From positions 1 through 18,357 of the forward strand of contig DAHVFH010000107.1 in assembly GCA_027317105.1 (NCBI GenBank): a DNA stretch of 18,357 bases, in the 5' to 3' direction. Origin of the DNA: Cytophagales bacterium. GTDB taxonomy: Bacteria > Bacteroidota > Bacteroidia > Cytophagales > Cyclobacteriaceae. Under the pieces are notes generated by a model. That model was given only the letters and a program-made list of their open reading frames with translations, searched no databases and was not told the origin of the DNA. The translations under genes were made by a program, and so were the position numbers. Every line of letters begins with the position of its first letter. Position 1 is the first letter of the stretch. This document shows, one piece after another, positions 1 through 7,667 of the stretch.

Positions 1-753
1 AATATGTTCTGACTCTGTCAATATGTGATCCGGAAAACGAAATGGCAAATCAAACTCCGCCATGATGGAGTGAATCTCCGCTTCGTTCTCCCCCGTCTTA
101 CCAAGGATTTCCATTACTTTCCCTTCCGGGCTCTTGTCACCTTCAGGCCAGCGCGTGACCTCAAATAAAACTTTGTCATTGGTTGTTGCCCCTTTGATGT
201 TTTCAGGATAGACAAAAAAATCCTGATACAGTTTTTTGAAATCAGGAACGATGAAAGCATAATTTTTTGAAAGTTCCACCCTGCCCACAAACCGGTTGCG
301 GCCACGCTGAATGACATTGATTACTTTGCCCTCTGGATTTTCACCGGTTCGCCTTCCCAACAGTTCTACCAATACTTTATCGCCATGCATGGCTGGCAAA
401 AGATCTCGCGTTTTTACGTAAATATCTTTTTGGCCTTCAATGCCCGTGACGATGTAAGCAAATCGAGGATTTACGTGGTCTACGATTCCCTCAATGCCTT
501 CTGCTTCAAATGCAGAAGCGAAACTTCCGTTGGCCAGTTGCTTGATCTTTCCGCCTGACTCCAGCTTTTCCAGCGCAGTGAAAATGGCCGAATTGGTAGC
601 GTTATTTTTCGCTCCGATCTTTTTTGCAATTTGCTTAAAGTCATACGCACGTCCCGGATTGTCGTTGAGCAACCGAACTACTTCTTTAGAAATAGAATCT
701 TTCTGTTCCTTTTCTTTTTTTGATTTTTTTTCTTTGAATTTTTTCTTTGACAT
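1..753 (-). CDS. rnr: Ribonuclease R, N-terminal 251 residues (cut by window edge)
   Basis: This is the N-terminal part of a 3'-5' hydrolytic exoribonuclease of the RNB family, which degrades structured RNA in the cytoplasm. The visible part has a very lysine-rich start (MSKKKFKEKKSKK), then a winged-helix RNase_N-like segment at about residues 20-75. Two OB/cold-shock-like RNA-binding domains follow at about 80-150 (containing GIVDHVNPRFAYIVTG and AMHGDKVLVELLGRR) and 160-230. The frame stays open to base 1 at the link before the RNB catalytic domain, so the catalytic aspartates lie outside the window. The ATG at 753 is the only good start, and it lies 4 bp after the stop of the upstream gene, so the two may be co-translated. 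Family assignment rests on domain order and recognised motifs; the family's full length is roughly 700-800 residues. Confidence 0.9.
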   Translation of the reverse strand, partial: MSKKKFKEKKSKKEKEQKDSISKEVVRLLNDNPGRAYDFKQIAKKIGAKNNATNSAIFTALEKLESGGKIKQLANGSFASAFEAEGIEGIVDHVNPRFAYIVTGIEGQKDIYVKTRDLLPAMHGDKVLVELLGRRTGENPEGKVINVIQRGRNRFVGRVELSKNYAFIVPDFKKLYQDFFVYPENIKGATTNDKVLFEVTRWPEGDKSPEGKVMEILGKTGENEAEIHSIMAEFDLPFRFPDHILTESEHI

Positions 754-757
754 AAAT

Positions 758-1387
758 TTAATTTAACCTTCGCTTTCGCGTGTTTTGGTGTTCTATTGTT
801 GTTTGTGCAAGTCCGTGAATCCATTTCAATATCCTTGCAAAATATTCTTCAAATTTCTCGCCTTGCTTTATCGGATTTTCATTGAGCTCATGGCTGAGTT
901 TGTTGATCATTCCCGTCAGGGAAGCGAATTTTTCATGGAGCAAATTTTCATCACGTGTTTCCCAATAATGTCCCTCATCATTCAATTCAAAATGATCAAA
1001 ATATTTTTTACTCAAATAATCTAGTAAATGAATGATTATTTTGTGAATTACTTCACCTGAAAATTGGGTTTTTACAGAAACGCCTTCACCTAACAATTCC
1101 TTGTCGGCCCCATGGTTTTTCATATATAATCGCCAAGACCAAAAGCCTATAAGTTTACCGTTTGACAAAAAGCAAAGACTTATGGTTTCGCAGGCAGGTG
1201 GAGTGACACAGATACCGTAGATGTTGTTGGTGTGCCTCTTTCTCCTAAATGAATTAATTGGTAGCTCCGTTTCAAACACTTCATAAGGCCATTGATAAAT
1301 CTTTGCAACGTCAATTACTTCTTCAACTAATTTTGGAAGTGCTGCTTTATTGCGTAGGCTACCTCGATAATGAATGCTCAGCCCCAT
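758..1387 (-). CDS. Conserved hypothetical protein, 209 aa (MGLSIHY-type)
   Basis: I do not recognise a characterised function. The protein is soluble, with no signal peptide or membrane segment. Its N-terminus MGLSIHYRGSL and a core around residues 55-80 (NIYGICVTPPACETISLCF) resemble uncharacterised Bacteroidota proteins I have seen (memory, not a search). The middle has a hydrophobic helix (HKIIIHLLDYLSKKYF, about 115-130), then an acidic stretch with GHYWETRDE, and a helical, basic C-terminus ending RKRRLN. The ATG at 1387 overlaps the end of the decayed methylase-like frame just upstream, and the stop is 4 bp before the RNase R start. The position beside toxin-antitoxin and restriction-enzyme debris suggests an accessory gene, but that is inference. 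Confidence 0.8.
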   Translation of the reverse strand: MGLSIHYRGSLRNKAALPKLVEEVIDVAKIYQWPYEVFETELPINSFRRKRHTNNIYGICVTPPACETISLCFLSNGKLIGFWSWRLYMKNHGADKELLGEGVSVKTQFSGEVIHKIIIHLLDYLSKKYFDHFELNDEGHYWETRDENLLHEKFASLTGMINKLSHELNENPIKQGEKFEEYFARILKWIHGLAQTTIEHQNTRKRRLN

Positions 1388-1530
1388 ACCAAGGAATTTT
1401 TTGTTTTTGAAACCCGTACTATTTTCCTGAAGGATTGGAAAAAAAAAGAAAGGTGAGCGTAGTAACTTTCTTCGCGGGCATCGCCTTGCAAAGTCGTATC
1501 AGCAATCCTTTTTAAGTACTCGTGAAGCAT
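1378..1530 (-). pseudogene. Remnant of a DNA methylase / type IIG or ISP restriction-enzyme N-terminus
   Basis: A 50-codon frame opens with ATG at 1530. Its first 28 or so residues, including MLHEYLKRIADT and GDAREESYYAHLS, resemble the helical N-terminus of large N6-adenine DNA methylase / restriction-modification polypeptides, where a 'GDA.E.S(Y/F)' block follows a short helix. The likeness stops at a run of nine T residues (nine A on the plus strand, 1439-1447). After this the frame gives a low-complexity tail and stops inside the start of the next gene. The enzymes of this type that I know are many hundreds of residues long, so this would be a small leftover of an otherwise deleted gene. 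The assignment is by memory of the motif and is tentative; it could also be a chance short frame. Confidence 0.4.
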
Positions 1531-1597
1531 TAATTACAATAAAGGTAGGCGAAAATTCTTAACAAGATCGTCATTGACAGGATCCCTTTACAGAGAT

Positions 1598-1878
1598 TTA
1601 AAATTCTTTTTCAGAAGCCTGTCGGGTATCATGGATTTCCAGCAAATAAATTTTGTCTCTACGAACCTCGTAAAGTAATCGGTTATGCCTTGTAATAAGA
1701 AGTTTTCGGAGGTGAGGTTGTTTGGCAGAGCGTACCCCTAACGAAGGAAAACGGGAGAGAATAAAAAGTTTGCGATCAACAATTTCACTAAAATCCCTGG
1801 CTTGCTGTTCACTCCAATTTATCAGAAGAAAATCAATTACTTGCTTGTATTGGTCACGAGCTTCATTTTCTTAGCCAT
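1598..1878 (-). pseudogene. RelE/ParE-family toxin, N-terminally damaged (no start in frame)
   Basis: A 90-codon open frame (1870 down to the TAA at 1598-1600) encodes a clear RelE/ParE-like ribonuclease or gyrase-toxin fold. It has a helix with EARDQYKQVIDFLL, the NWSEQQARDF turn, a helix with IVDRKLFILSRFPSLG, the RKLLITRHNRLLYEV strands, and an ending IYLLEIHDTRQ. The frame holds no ATG or GTG and only one late TTG, and a TAA lies directly upstream. A plausible ancestral start (ATG at 1878, reading MAKK) overlaps the antitoxin stop but is one frame off. A small deletion of 3n+1 bases therefore appears to have removed the first beta strand (usually like 'KIIWT' in this family) and broken the frame. 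It lies directly downstream of its antitoxin, the usual order for such pairs. Confidence 0.75.
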
Positions 1879-2108
1879 TGTTTAACTTCTTGCTGCACTT
1901 GCTCGTTGGGGATTACCTTGACTTCCTCAATCTGCTTTCTTGATAGGGCTACACTTTTCTTTTGAATAGGGGTCAGTCCATTCCAAAAGTCGAGACTTTC
2001 AGGCTGTCGCATTTCATCTACCAGTGCATTGAGCTCTTCCAGAATTTCCTGATTCGAAAATTCGTTGATTTTATTTACAAGGGTTGATTTTAGAGCCGTG
2101 ATATCCAT
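1863..2108 (-). CDS. Antitoxin of a type II toxin-antitoxin pair, 81 aa
   Basis: This small, mostly helical, charged protein starts MDITALKSTLVNKINEF. Its central block (ESLDFWNGLTPIQKKSVALS) leads to a C-terminus IPNEQVQQEVKQWLRK. That pattern is typical of short antitoxins paired with ParE/RelE toxins (an aromatic 'W..L', then 'G/SR..IE.G.V.P..EV...WL'). Such antitoxins bind and neutralise the toxin and often repress their own promoter. The ATG at 2108 is preferred over an in-frame TTG 18 bp upstream. A perfect TAnnTTTG element lies just upstream, so the pair may have its own promoter in the 36-bp gap after the exonuclease gene. The antitoxin frame is intact although the toxin frame after it is damaged. 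Confidence 0.7.
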   Translation of the reverse strand: MDITALKSTLVNKINEFSNQEILEELNALVDEMRQPESLDFWNGLTPIQKKSVALSRKQIEEVKVIPNEQVQQEVKQWLRK

Positions 2109-2123
2109 ATTACAATCTGCTAA

Positions 2124-2131
2124 CAAAACTA
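2124..2131 (-). promoter_or_regulatory. Possible Bacteroidota -7 element before the antitoxin
   Basis: TAGTTTTG on the minus strand matches the TAnnTTTG consensus exactly, 15 bp before the antitoxin ATG. No TTG is present at the expected 19-21 bp upstream, so only half of a promoter is supported. Confidence 0.3.
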
Positions 2132-2144
2132 AGACAATTTAAAG

Positions 2145-2858
2145 TCACTTGTTATCAATATTTATTTCCTTAATCAACGGAAGATTCTTCATCTTCAAAT
2201 ACAATTGGGCGATAGCGACCACATCTCGGGTGCAATATTCTGCAATTTTTTTGAGTTCTTTTTCTTGATAATAGGCATGGTTAACTTTTGAGCCATCCAT
2301 CTCGCCTTTGCTAGACGGGATATCAAACAAAGCGAGTAGTAAATCCAGTGAGGTGTAATGTTTATAGTCGCCAAACTTCCACATCTCCATGGTGTCGAGA
2401 TGAGGGATTTCCCACGATTTTTTGCCGGACAAATTTAATAATGCCGGTAACGAAATTCCATGCACCAGCATTCTACGGCTGAGATAAGGAAAGTCAAACT
2501 CTTTACCGTTGTGGGCGCACAGCTTCGTTTTGGGGTCAACTTTATCCAAGGTCGCCTTAAATTCATCAAGGAGAATATTTTCATTGTCGTTGGCAAAATA
2601 TTTTGTCTTCAAACCAAGTTCTCCGTTTTCGGTCTCCACATATTTGCCAATCGCCACGACTACGATTTTACCAAATTCCGCATAAATCCCAGCGCGTTCG
2701 TGGAACAAATCTTCGTCCGTTTGATTTTCTTCTCTTTTTAGAAAGGACGCTTTGCGTGCCCACTGAGCCTTAAAGCGCTCATTGAGTTGACTATGTTGCG
2801 CAACCATGCCAACTGTTTCAATATCAAGAAAAAGAATGTCCTTTAGCTCTGGTGCCAT
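2145..2858 (-). CDS. PolB-like 3'-5' exonuclease (DnaQ/RNase H-like fold), 237 aa
   Basis: This is a predicted 3'-5' nucleic-acid exonuclease of the type related to the exonuclease domain of family B DNA polymerases. The DEDD catalytic set is visible: motif I DIETVG (Asp12, Glu14), motif II HNGKEFDFPYL (Asp122) and motif III EYCTRDVVA (Tyr208, Asp212), i.e. the DEDDy form. The whole protein is one exonuclease domain with no polymerase region, as is usual for the stand-alone family in Bacteroidota. It has no signal peptide. The start chosen is the ATG at 2858 (MAPELKDILFLDIETVG); a TTG at 2870 would add four residues but has no support. It follows hutF by 74 bp and precedes the toxin-antitoxin pair. 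Its substrate (DNA or RNA) cannot be told from sequence. Confidence 0.85.
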   Translation of the reverse strand: MAPELKDILFLDIETVGMVAQHSQLNERFKAQWARKASFLKREENQTDEDLFHERAGIYAEFGKIVVVAIGKYVETENGELGLKTKYFANDNENILLDEFKATLDKVDPKTKLCAHNGKEFDFPYLSRRMLVHGISLPALLNLSGKKSWEIPHLDTMEMWKFGDYKHYTSLDLLLALFDIPSSKGEMDGSKVNHAYYQEKELKKIAEYCTRDVVAIAQLYLKMKNLPLIKEINIDNK

Positions 2859-2932
2859 AATGAATTTCAAATTATAAATAAAAATGAAGACGAGGAATTA
2901 TCTGATTGAAAAAATTGAAATTTAAAATTGCG

Positions 2933-4312
2933 TCAACGGTTCTTCAACTCCTTCATCGCTTTGCTGAATTTTTCTTTAATGGCTTGCCCTGATTGATGAT
3001 GTTGGCCTTTTACAATCCACTGACCATTGACAATTGTACCCAATATTCTGCTGGAGTCAGAAGTATAGAGAATGGTTGCCAGTCTGTTCTTCTCAGAAGT
3101 TTCGGCAAGCAAATGTGATTTGGCATTGAACACCACTGCATCGAAAGGCTTACCTATTTCAAAATTATCTTTTGCATCTATACCCATCGCCTTCCTTCCA
3201 GAAGAAACCGATTCATTCACAAAATATTCAGCGGCATTTCCTTCCACGATATTTCGATGATTGGTAACCAAGCGTTGTCGGTAATCAATCATTCGAAATT
3301 CTTCTAAAGGATTAAGACCGATGTGGCTGTCAGTGCCAATGCTCCAACGTCCCTGCAATTTTACAAATTCCTTCATCCGAAAAATCCCATCACCAAGATT
3401 TCCCTCGGTGGAAGGACAAAGCACAACGCTAGCTTTTGATAAGGCCAGCTTTTTTAGTTCATCGTCATCAAGATGGGTGGAGTGAACCAAATGAAAGCGT
3501 TCATCCACCGGTAGGTTTTCAAGCAGCCATTGCATCGGTCGTTTCCCACAATAAGCAAGACAATCATTTATTTCTTTTTTCTGTTCCGCTACATGCAGAT
3601 GAAAAGGTAAATCTTTAGGGCCTTGATGATAGGTGGATTTGATAACACTCAAATCCACTGCCCGAAGCGAATGAACACTAAACCCAAGGTGCGCATCCGC
3701 ATAATTTTTTATCGCCTTTCGTGAAGCACCGAGTAACTGGAAATAATCTTCAACACTTTTTGAAATAAATCTGCGTTGCCGAGGTTGCGGATCGAGGCCG
3801 AAACCTCCTTTTTGATAAAAAACAGGAACGAGGGTAATTTTTATCCCTGCTGCTTTTGCTGCGTTTACCATACATTCACCCATCTCCGCAAGGTTGTCGT
3901 AAGGCTTTCCATCTTTGTCGTGATGGAGGTAATGAAATTCTGCCACGTGGGTATAACCTACCCTCACCATTTCAGCATAAAGCATTGCTGCGATCGCTTC
4001 CACCTGATCAGGGTTAACGGCAAGCGCACACTTATACATTTCTTCGCGCCAGGTCCAAAAGTCATCGTTCGTGCCAACCGGATGGTTTTCTGCCAAGCCT
4101 GCCATGGCATATTGAAAAGCATGCGAGTGCGCATTCTGAAATCCGGGCAGAGCGAAACCGTTAACTTCTTCCACATCAGTTCCACTGAATTCACCTGACA
4201 GGTAACAGATTATTCCGGATTTATCTACGCCTAGAAACACATTAGACAGCCAGCCTTCACGTTGAAGGAGCGAAGAGAAGTGAAAATATTTAAGTCCCTC
4301 CTCCAAGCTCAA
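2933..4312 (-). CDS. hutF: Formimidoylglutamate deiminase (amidohydrolase)
   Basis: HutF hydrolyses N-formimidoyl-L-glutamate to N-formyl-L-glutamate and ammonia in the five-step histidine degradation route. The amidohydrolase metal and catalytic motifs are all present: HSH at His62/His64, HLHVAEQ at His240/Glu243, VHSTHL at His277/His280, STEGNLGDG at 301-309 and GTDSH with Asp328. Overall length (459) fits the family. The first in-frame ATG (residue 70) falls after the HSH motif, so translation must begin at a non-ATG codon. The best is TTG at 4312, which overlaps the TGA of the AsmA-like gene by 4 bp (TTGA). A second in-frame TTG lies two codons later at 4306. The overlap suggests translational coupling. 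No other hut gene is in view, so the rest of the pathway must be elsewhere if it exists. Confidence 0.9.
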   Translation of the reverse strand: MSLEEGLKYFHFSSLLQREGWLSNVFLGVDKSGIICYLSGEFSGTDVEEVNGFALPGFQNAHSHAFQYAMAGLAENHPVGTNDDFWTWREEMYKCALAVNPDQVEAIAAMLYAEMVRVGYTHVAEFHYLHHDKDGKPYDNLAEMGECMVNAAKAAGIKITLVPVFYQKGGFGLDPQPRQRRFISKSVEDYFQLLGASRKAIKNYADAHLGFSVHSLRAVDLSVIKSTYHQGPKDLPFHLHVAEQKKEINDCLAYCGKRPMQWLLENLPVDERFHLVHSTHLDDDELKKLALSKASVVLCPSTEGNLGDGIFRMKEFVKLQGRWSIGTDSHIGLNPLEEFRMIDYRQRLVTNHRNIVEGNAAEYFVNESVSSGRKAMGIDAKDNFEIGKPFDAVVFNAKSHLLAETSEKNRLATILYTSDSSRILGTIVNGQWIVKGQHHQSGQAIKEKFSKAMKELKNR

Positions 4313-7300
4313 TTCTTCTTTTTCTTTTTAAATAGCCCCTGCAGTTTGTCTTGCAATACGTCTTGCGTTGTTTTGGCGCTATCCGATTTGGTTTTCGCGG
4401 TATCTTTCTTTCCACTCAATAGCGTACTCACCACATTTTGCACAGGCGTACTCTGACCAGCCTTTTGTTTGGTTGTGTCCTTTTTCCCACTCAAAATATT
4501 ATTCACGATATCCTGCGGTTTTGCTCCTTGCACCGCTTGTTGTAGGGCGTCTTTTCCTTTCTGCTTCACCGCTTCCGTTACGGCCTGCTGAACTTGCTGC
4601 TTTTGCTCTTGAGAGGCCAACGTTATTTTAGGATTGGTAAAAGTTCCGCCTAAACCAATATTTAATGGAATATCAGAAGAGGAATTATTTGTTCCTGCAT
4701 ATTGATTGACGAGACCCTGAAATTGAGCCCCCAATTTACCTGCAGGCACATTCATTTTAAGAGCATAATCGATCACGCCATTTAAGGCTGTGCTACCTGA
4801 AACAGCCGTAGCGTAATCTCCGAATTTTACGTTAAATGGTTTTACCGTCAACTTTCCATCTGTAATCGTGGCCGACATCAACACATTTTTCAGTGTAACC
4901 TGATCGGTCTCGTTAAGTTTGGTAAGAGAGGTAATCCCCGATATTAATTTTGATTGTGTGACCGCAGCCTCTATAATTTTTATTAACCCATCGCCATTCA
5001 CGGTATTCAATTTGGGAGTCATGTCTTGGGCAAGCTCACCATTGATTTTAAAGTCCATGCCAAATTTGCCCGTAGCCATACCTGCAATTGGCGCATATTT
5101 TTTTACCATTGAAAACGAGCTGGCGGCTTGCTGAATAGACATGTTGTCGATCTTCATGCCGAAATCATATTTTGGATGTTGAAGGTCCTTGGTATTGTAG
5201 GCACCATTTAACACAAAGGAACCCCCCAGCATGGTAAATTTCATGTTGCTGAAATCAGCCACCGAATTTTTTACAATAATATCACCGGAGGCATGGGTAA
5301 TGACATAGTCCATCATTTTCACCTTCTTAATGTCGGAATGCATTATAAAATCGATATTGTCGGGCACGGGAATGACACTGAGCTTGGTGGTGTCCTTTTT
5401 ATCCGCAGGCGCACTATCGGTCATGAATTCATTTAGGTCAAGCAGCGTAGAATTAAAATTCAAATTTCCGCTGATTGTCTCCCTACCAAAGACATAACCA
5501 ATGTAGTTGCTTACCGCACCGTTTACGCTAAAATCACTTTTACCAATTTCCCCGTTTGTGTTTTTCAATTCTATTTTCTGAGGATTGAAAGTGGCTGTCG
5601 CCTGCGCAATCGAGACGGAATAGGGTAATGTTTTTGAGCTGAATTTAAAATCCTTCAACGAAGCGGATCCACTTGTGGGCAATTGCGCATAGCGCTTGGC
5701 AGTTACATCGGAGTATTTTCCTTTTGTTTGAATATCCGCTTTTAGCTTTCCCGCTAAAGTCATTCCGTCAACAGGAAAAATTTTCGTCATCTTTTCGATG
5801 TCGATGCCGCCATTTGCTTTTAAGTCCCAGGTGTAATCATCCAGATTTTGCAACAGCAAATCGGCAGTAAACTTCTCACCATCCATCATCATGGACAACC
5901 CACTAACGGTAATAAATGTCTCGGCCATCTTGCCAGAAGAATTTTTGACCGTGGAGCTAAACTTTACGTCCTCCAAGGGAAGGGGAAACTGAGCAGTTTT
6001 GGCAAAGCCATTATTGAGCGACATGGAAACATCAATCGCGGGGATTATTTTCTTGATGCTATCATACACTCCTTTGGCAGAAGCTGTCACCGAAAAATTA
6101 CCCTTCATCTCAAGCCCATCCATAGGAAACATCTTGCTGAGTTCAGCCAGGTTTAACGAAGCTTTCAAATTGGCATCCATCCGGTAGTCTTTCAGGTTTT
6201 GAATGGTTGCCCTTGCATCAACCGGATTGGCGCCAAAATCAAGATGAAATTTCTTTAGGTCGATCACCGTATTATCAATTACACCCGTTTTATTGTCAAC
6301 TACTAAATCCATATTGATATTGTTGACTGCGGTGGGCAAAGAAGGGTAGTGGAACATGGCATCAGCAACTTTCAAATCCATGTTGAAGGCTGGCATCTGT
6401 TTATCGCTATAAGTACCTTTCGCAAAACCATTGAAGGACAGTTCGCCCTTTGTCTCCACTTTATCAAAGCTTTTCGAATACATTCCAGGTACAAGCGACA
6501 ACAAACTTTTAAATGAGGTGGCCGGGCTCTTGAAACTAATATCCATCGCGTAGTCCTTCTCATTCATTTTAAACCAACCATCAAACCCCAAAGCAAAATC
6601 ATTCAACTTAGCCAGGTTATCTTTGAATGTATATTTGGTGTAGCCTTCGCTGATTCCGATAACCATATCTACCTCCGCACGCTTGTGCGACAGGTATTCC
6701 ATTCCACCATACCTCACCGTAAGTGAATCGGCCACGGTCTTTGTAGAAAGATCAAATTCTCTTTCGTTGAAATTGCCACTCCCACTGTGGTTCAATCCCT
6801 TTAGCGACATATAAAATGGCATGGTGGCGTCATCATAGACCACTTCACCATTTTGTATGGTCCAATAATCGATGGCAAAAGAAAATTTACTGGGCTCAGT
6901 TGATTTCACAGTATCGGTTGAGGGATAGGTGATATTATAATTTGCGCTTCCATCTTTCAGCACCTTCACGTTGATCTGTGGCCCTACTAGGGTAATTCCT
7001 TTCACATGAAGTTGTTCCCCAAAGAGCACGTCTTTCAAGTTTATCTCTACATCAAAGCGCTCCACCACAAATAAAGGTACTCCTTCAAATGGAGCCCTGT
7101 TGAAAACACCAAGCTCTTTTATCTGTACCGTAATGTTTGGGAAATTCCGAAACACAGACAGGCTAAAGTTGTTCACATCAAAAATGACGTCCGCATTAAT
7201 TGTCTTGGCGATCTCTTCGTCCACCTTGGTTTTTATCTTGTCTTTGAAAACGATAGGTAAAATAATTGCCGAGGCAACTACGAGCACAATTACAATTGAT

Positions 7301-7332
7301 AGCCCGATAAGTAATTTTTTAACGATTCTCAT
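4309..7332 (-). CDS. AsmA-like inner-membrane-anchored periplasmic protein, 1007 aa
   Basis: An N-terminal membrane anchor (about residues 5-29, IVKKLLIGLSIVIVLVVASA) is followed by an AsmA N-domain. That domain includes FSLSVFRNFPNITVQIKELG, VERFDVEINLKDVLFGEQLHVKGI and VLKDGSANYNI. Several hundred residues of alternating beta-strands follow, with recurring blocks of the 'MDGMTLAGKLKADIQTKGKY' kind. An AsmA C-terminal region (about 690-900) comes next. Proteins of this superfamily form long beta-groove structures and are linked to lipid transport and outer-membrane homeostasis; the exact cargo here is unknown. The last 100 residues form a K/Q-rich tail with a repeated LSGKKDT block and end KKKKKN. 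The ATG at 7332 has a perfect -7 element upstream. The stop overlaps the hutF start, so the two are probably one transcript. Confidence 0.85.
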   Translation of the reverse strand: MRIVKKLLIGLSIVIVLVVASAIILPIVFKDKIKTKVDEEIAKTINADVIFDVNNFSLSVFRNFPNITVQIKELGVFNRAPFEGVPLFVVERFDVEINLKDVLFGEQLHVKGITLVGPQINVKVLKDGSANYNITYPSTDTVKSTEPSKFSFAIDYWTIQNGEVVYDDATMPFYMSLKGLNHSGSGNFNEREFDLSTKTVADSLTVRYGGMEYLSHKRAEVDMVIGISEGYTKYTFKDNLAKLNDFALGFDGWFKMNEKDYAMDISFKSPATSFKSLLSLVPGMYSKSFDKVETKGELSFNGFAKGTYSDKQMPAFNMDLKVADAMFHYPSLPTAVNNINMDLVVDNKTGVIDNTVIDLKKFHLDFGANPVDARATIQNLKDYRMDANLKASLNLAELSKMFPMDGLEMKGNFSVTASAKGVYDSIKKIIPAIDVSMSLNNGFAKTAQFPLPLEDVKFSSTVKNSSGKMAETFITVSGLSMMMDGEKFTADLLLQNLDDYTWDLKANGGIDIEKMTKIFPVDGMTLAGKLKADIQTKGKYSDVTAKRYAQLPTSGSASLKDFKFSSKTLPYSVSIAQATATFNPQKIELKNTNGEIGKSDFSVNGAVSNYIGYVFGRETISGNLNFNSTLLDLNEFMTDSAPADKKDTTKLSVIPVPDNIDFIMHSDIKKVKMMDYVITHASGDIIVKNSVADFSNMKFTMLGGSFVLNGAYNTKDLQHPKYDFGMKIDNMSIQQAASSFSMVKKYAPIAGMATGKFGMDFKINGELAQDMTPKLNTVNGDGLIKIIEAAVTQSKLISGITSLTKLNETDQVTLKNVLMSATITDGKLTVKPFNVKFGDYATAVSGSTALNGVIDYALKMNVPAGKLGAQFQGLVNQYAGTNNSSSDIPLNIGLGGTFTNPKITLASQEQKQQVQQAVTEAVKQKGKDALQQAVQGAKPQDIVNNILSGKKDTTKQKAGQSTPVQNVVSTLLSGKKDTAKTKSDSAKTTQDVLQDKLQGLFKKKKKN

Positions 7333-7353
7333 AATAAACGATAGTTGAACTTA

Positions 7354-7361
7354 CAAAAATA
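7354..7361 (-). promoter_or_regulatory. Possible -7 promoter element for the AsmA-hutF operon
   Basis: TATTTTTG on the minus strand is a perfect TAnnTTTG match, 21 bp before the AsmA-like ATG. No TTG lies at the usual spacing upstream; the nearest is about 27 bp away. Moderate support only. Confidence 0.4.
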
Positions 7362-7620
7362 AGCGATGCCAGAGTATATTTTATCCCCCAATCTGATAAC
7401 TGAGCCAGTCATTAATCATACTTGCGTCCAGTTTTCAATTTTGATAGCCGTTTACTCTCTAAATAAGGCTACAGAACCAGATTTCGCTGCAGTAATCTTT
7501 ATTTTAATTAACTCTATTGCAGTTGACCTTCGATTTGACGATTTTTTCCCTAAACCTGATTTAAATATTTTTAGAATAAATGTTATTGGAAGGTCTACTG
7601 AAATCTTGACTGGATTGACC

Positions 7621-7638
7621 GAATGAACATCTTCATTC
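7621..7638. repeat. 7-bp inverted repeat downstream of the OmpA pair
   Basis: GAATGAA, a 4-base loop CATC, then TTCATTC pair perfectly. A second hairpin, GGATT-CAA-AATCC, lies at 7643-7655. Both are just after the stop of the minus-strand OmpA gene, where a terminator would be expected, but neither is followed by a T run on that strand. They may therefore be processing or 3'-end structures rather than a classical intrinsic terminator. Confidence 0.35.
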
Positions 7639-7667
7639 CTGTGGATTCAAAATCCTGAAAACAAAAG

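Larger units (their letters stand above)
7333..7667. other. 335-bp gap without a convincing gene
   Basis: This separates the stop of the smaller OmpA gene from the start of the AsmA-like gene. It holds the AsmA promoter element near its left end and two short inverted repeats near its right end. An 86-codon plus-strand frame (7366-7626, starting MPEYILSPNL) is open throughout, but its translation looks like nothing I know, lacks a recognisable fold signature and has no promoter. The minus strand also has a run of about 56 open codons (about 7626 down to 7456) followed by two in-frame stops. The stretch could be plain spacer, an orphan small gene, or remains of an old gene. Confidence 0.5.

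Noticed and set aside
494..766. 90-codon plus-strand frame ending near the RNase R start
   Set aside because: Antisense to the coding start of rnr; composition is that of the reversed lysine-rich N-terminus.
1865..1880. Programmed -1 frameshift joining MAKK to the toxin frame
   Set aside because: The site CTAAGAAAATG is not a good slippery heptamer and no stimulatory hairpin is evident. A small deletion explains the missing first strand more simply.
2106..2126. TTG start adding six residues to the antitoxin
   Set aside because: The ATG at 2108 gives a normal antitoxin N-terminus, and the longer form would overlap the -7 element.
3776..4198. 140-codon plus-strand frame
   Set aside because: It lies wholly inside hutF on the other strand, has no recognisable features, and hutF is certain from its metal motifs.
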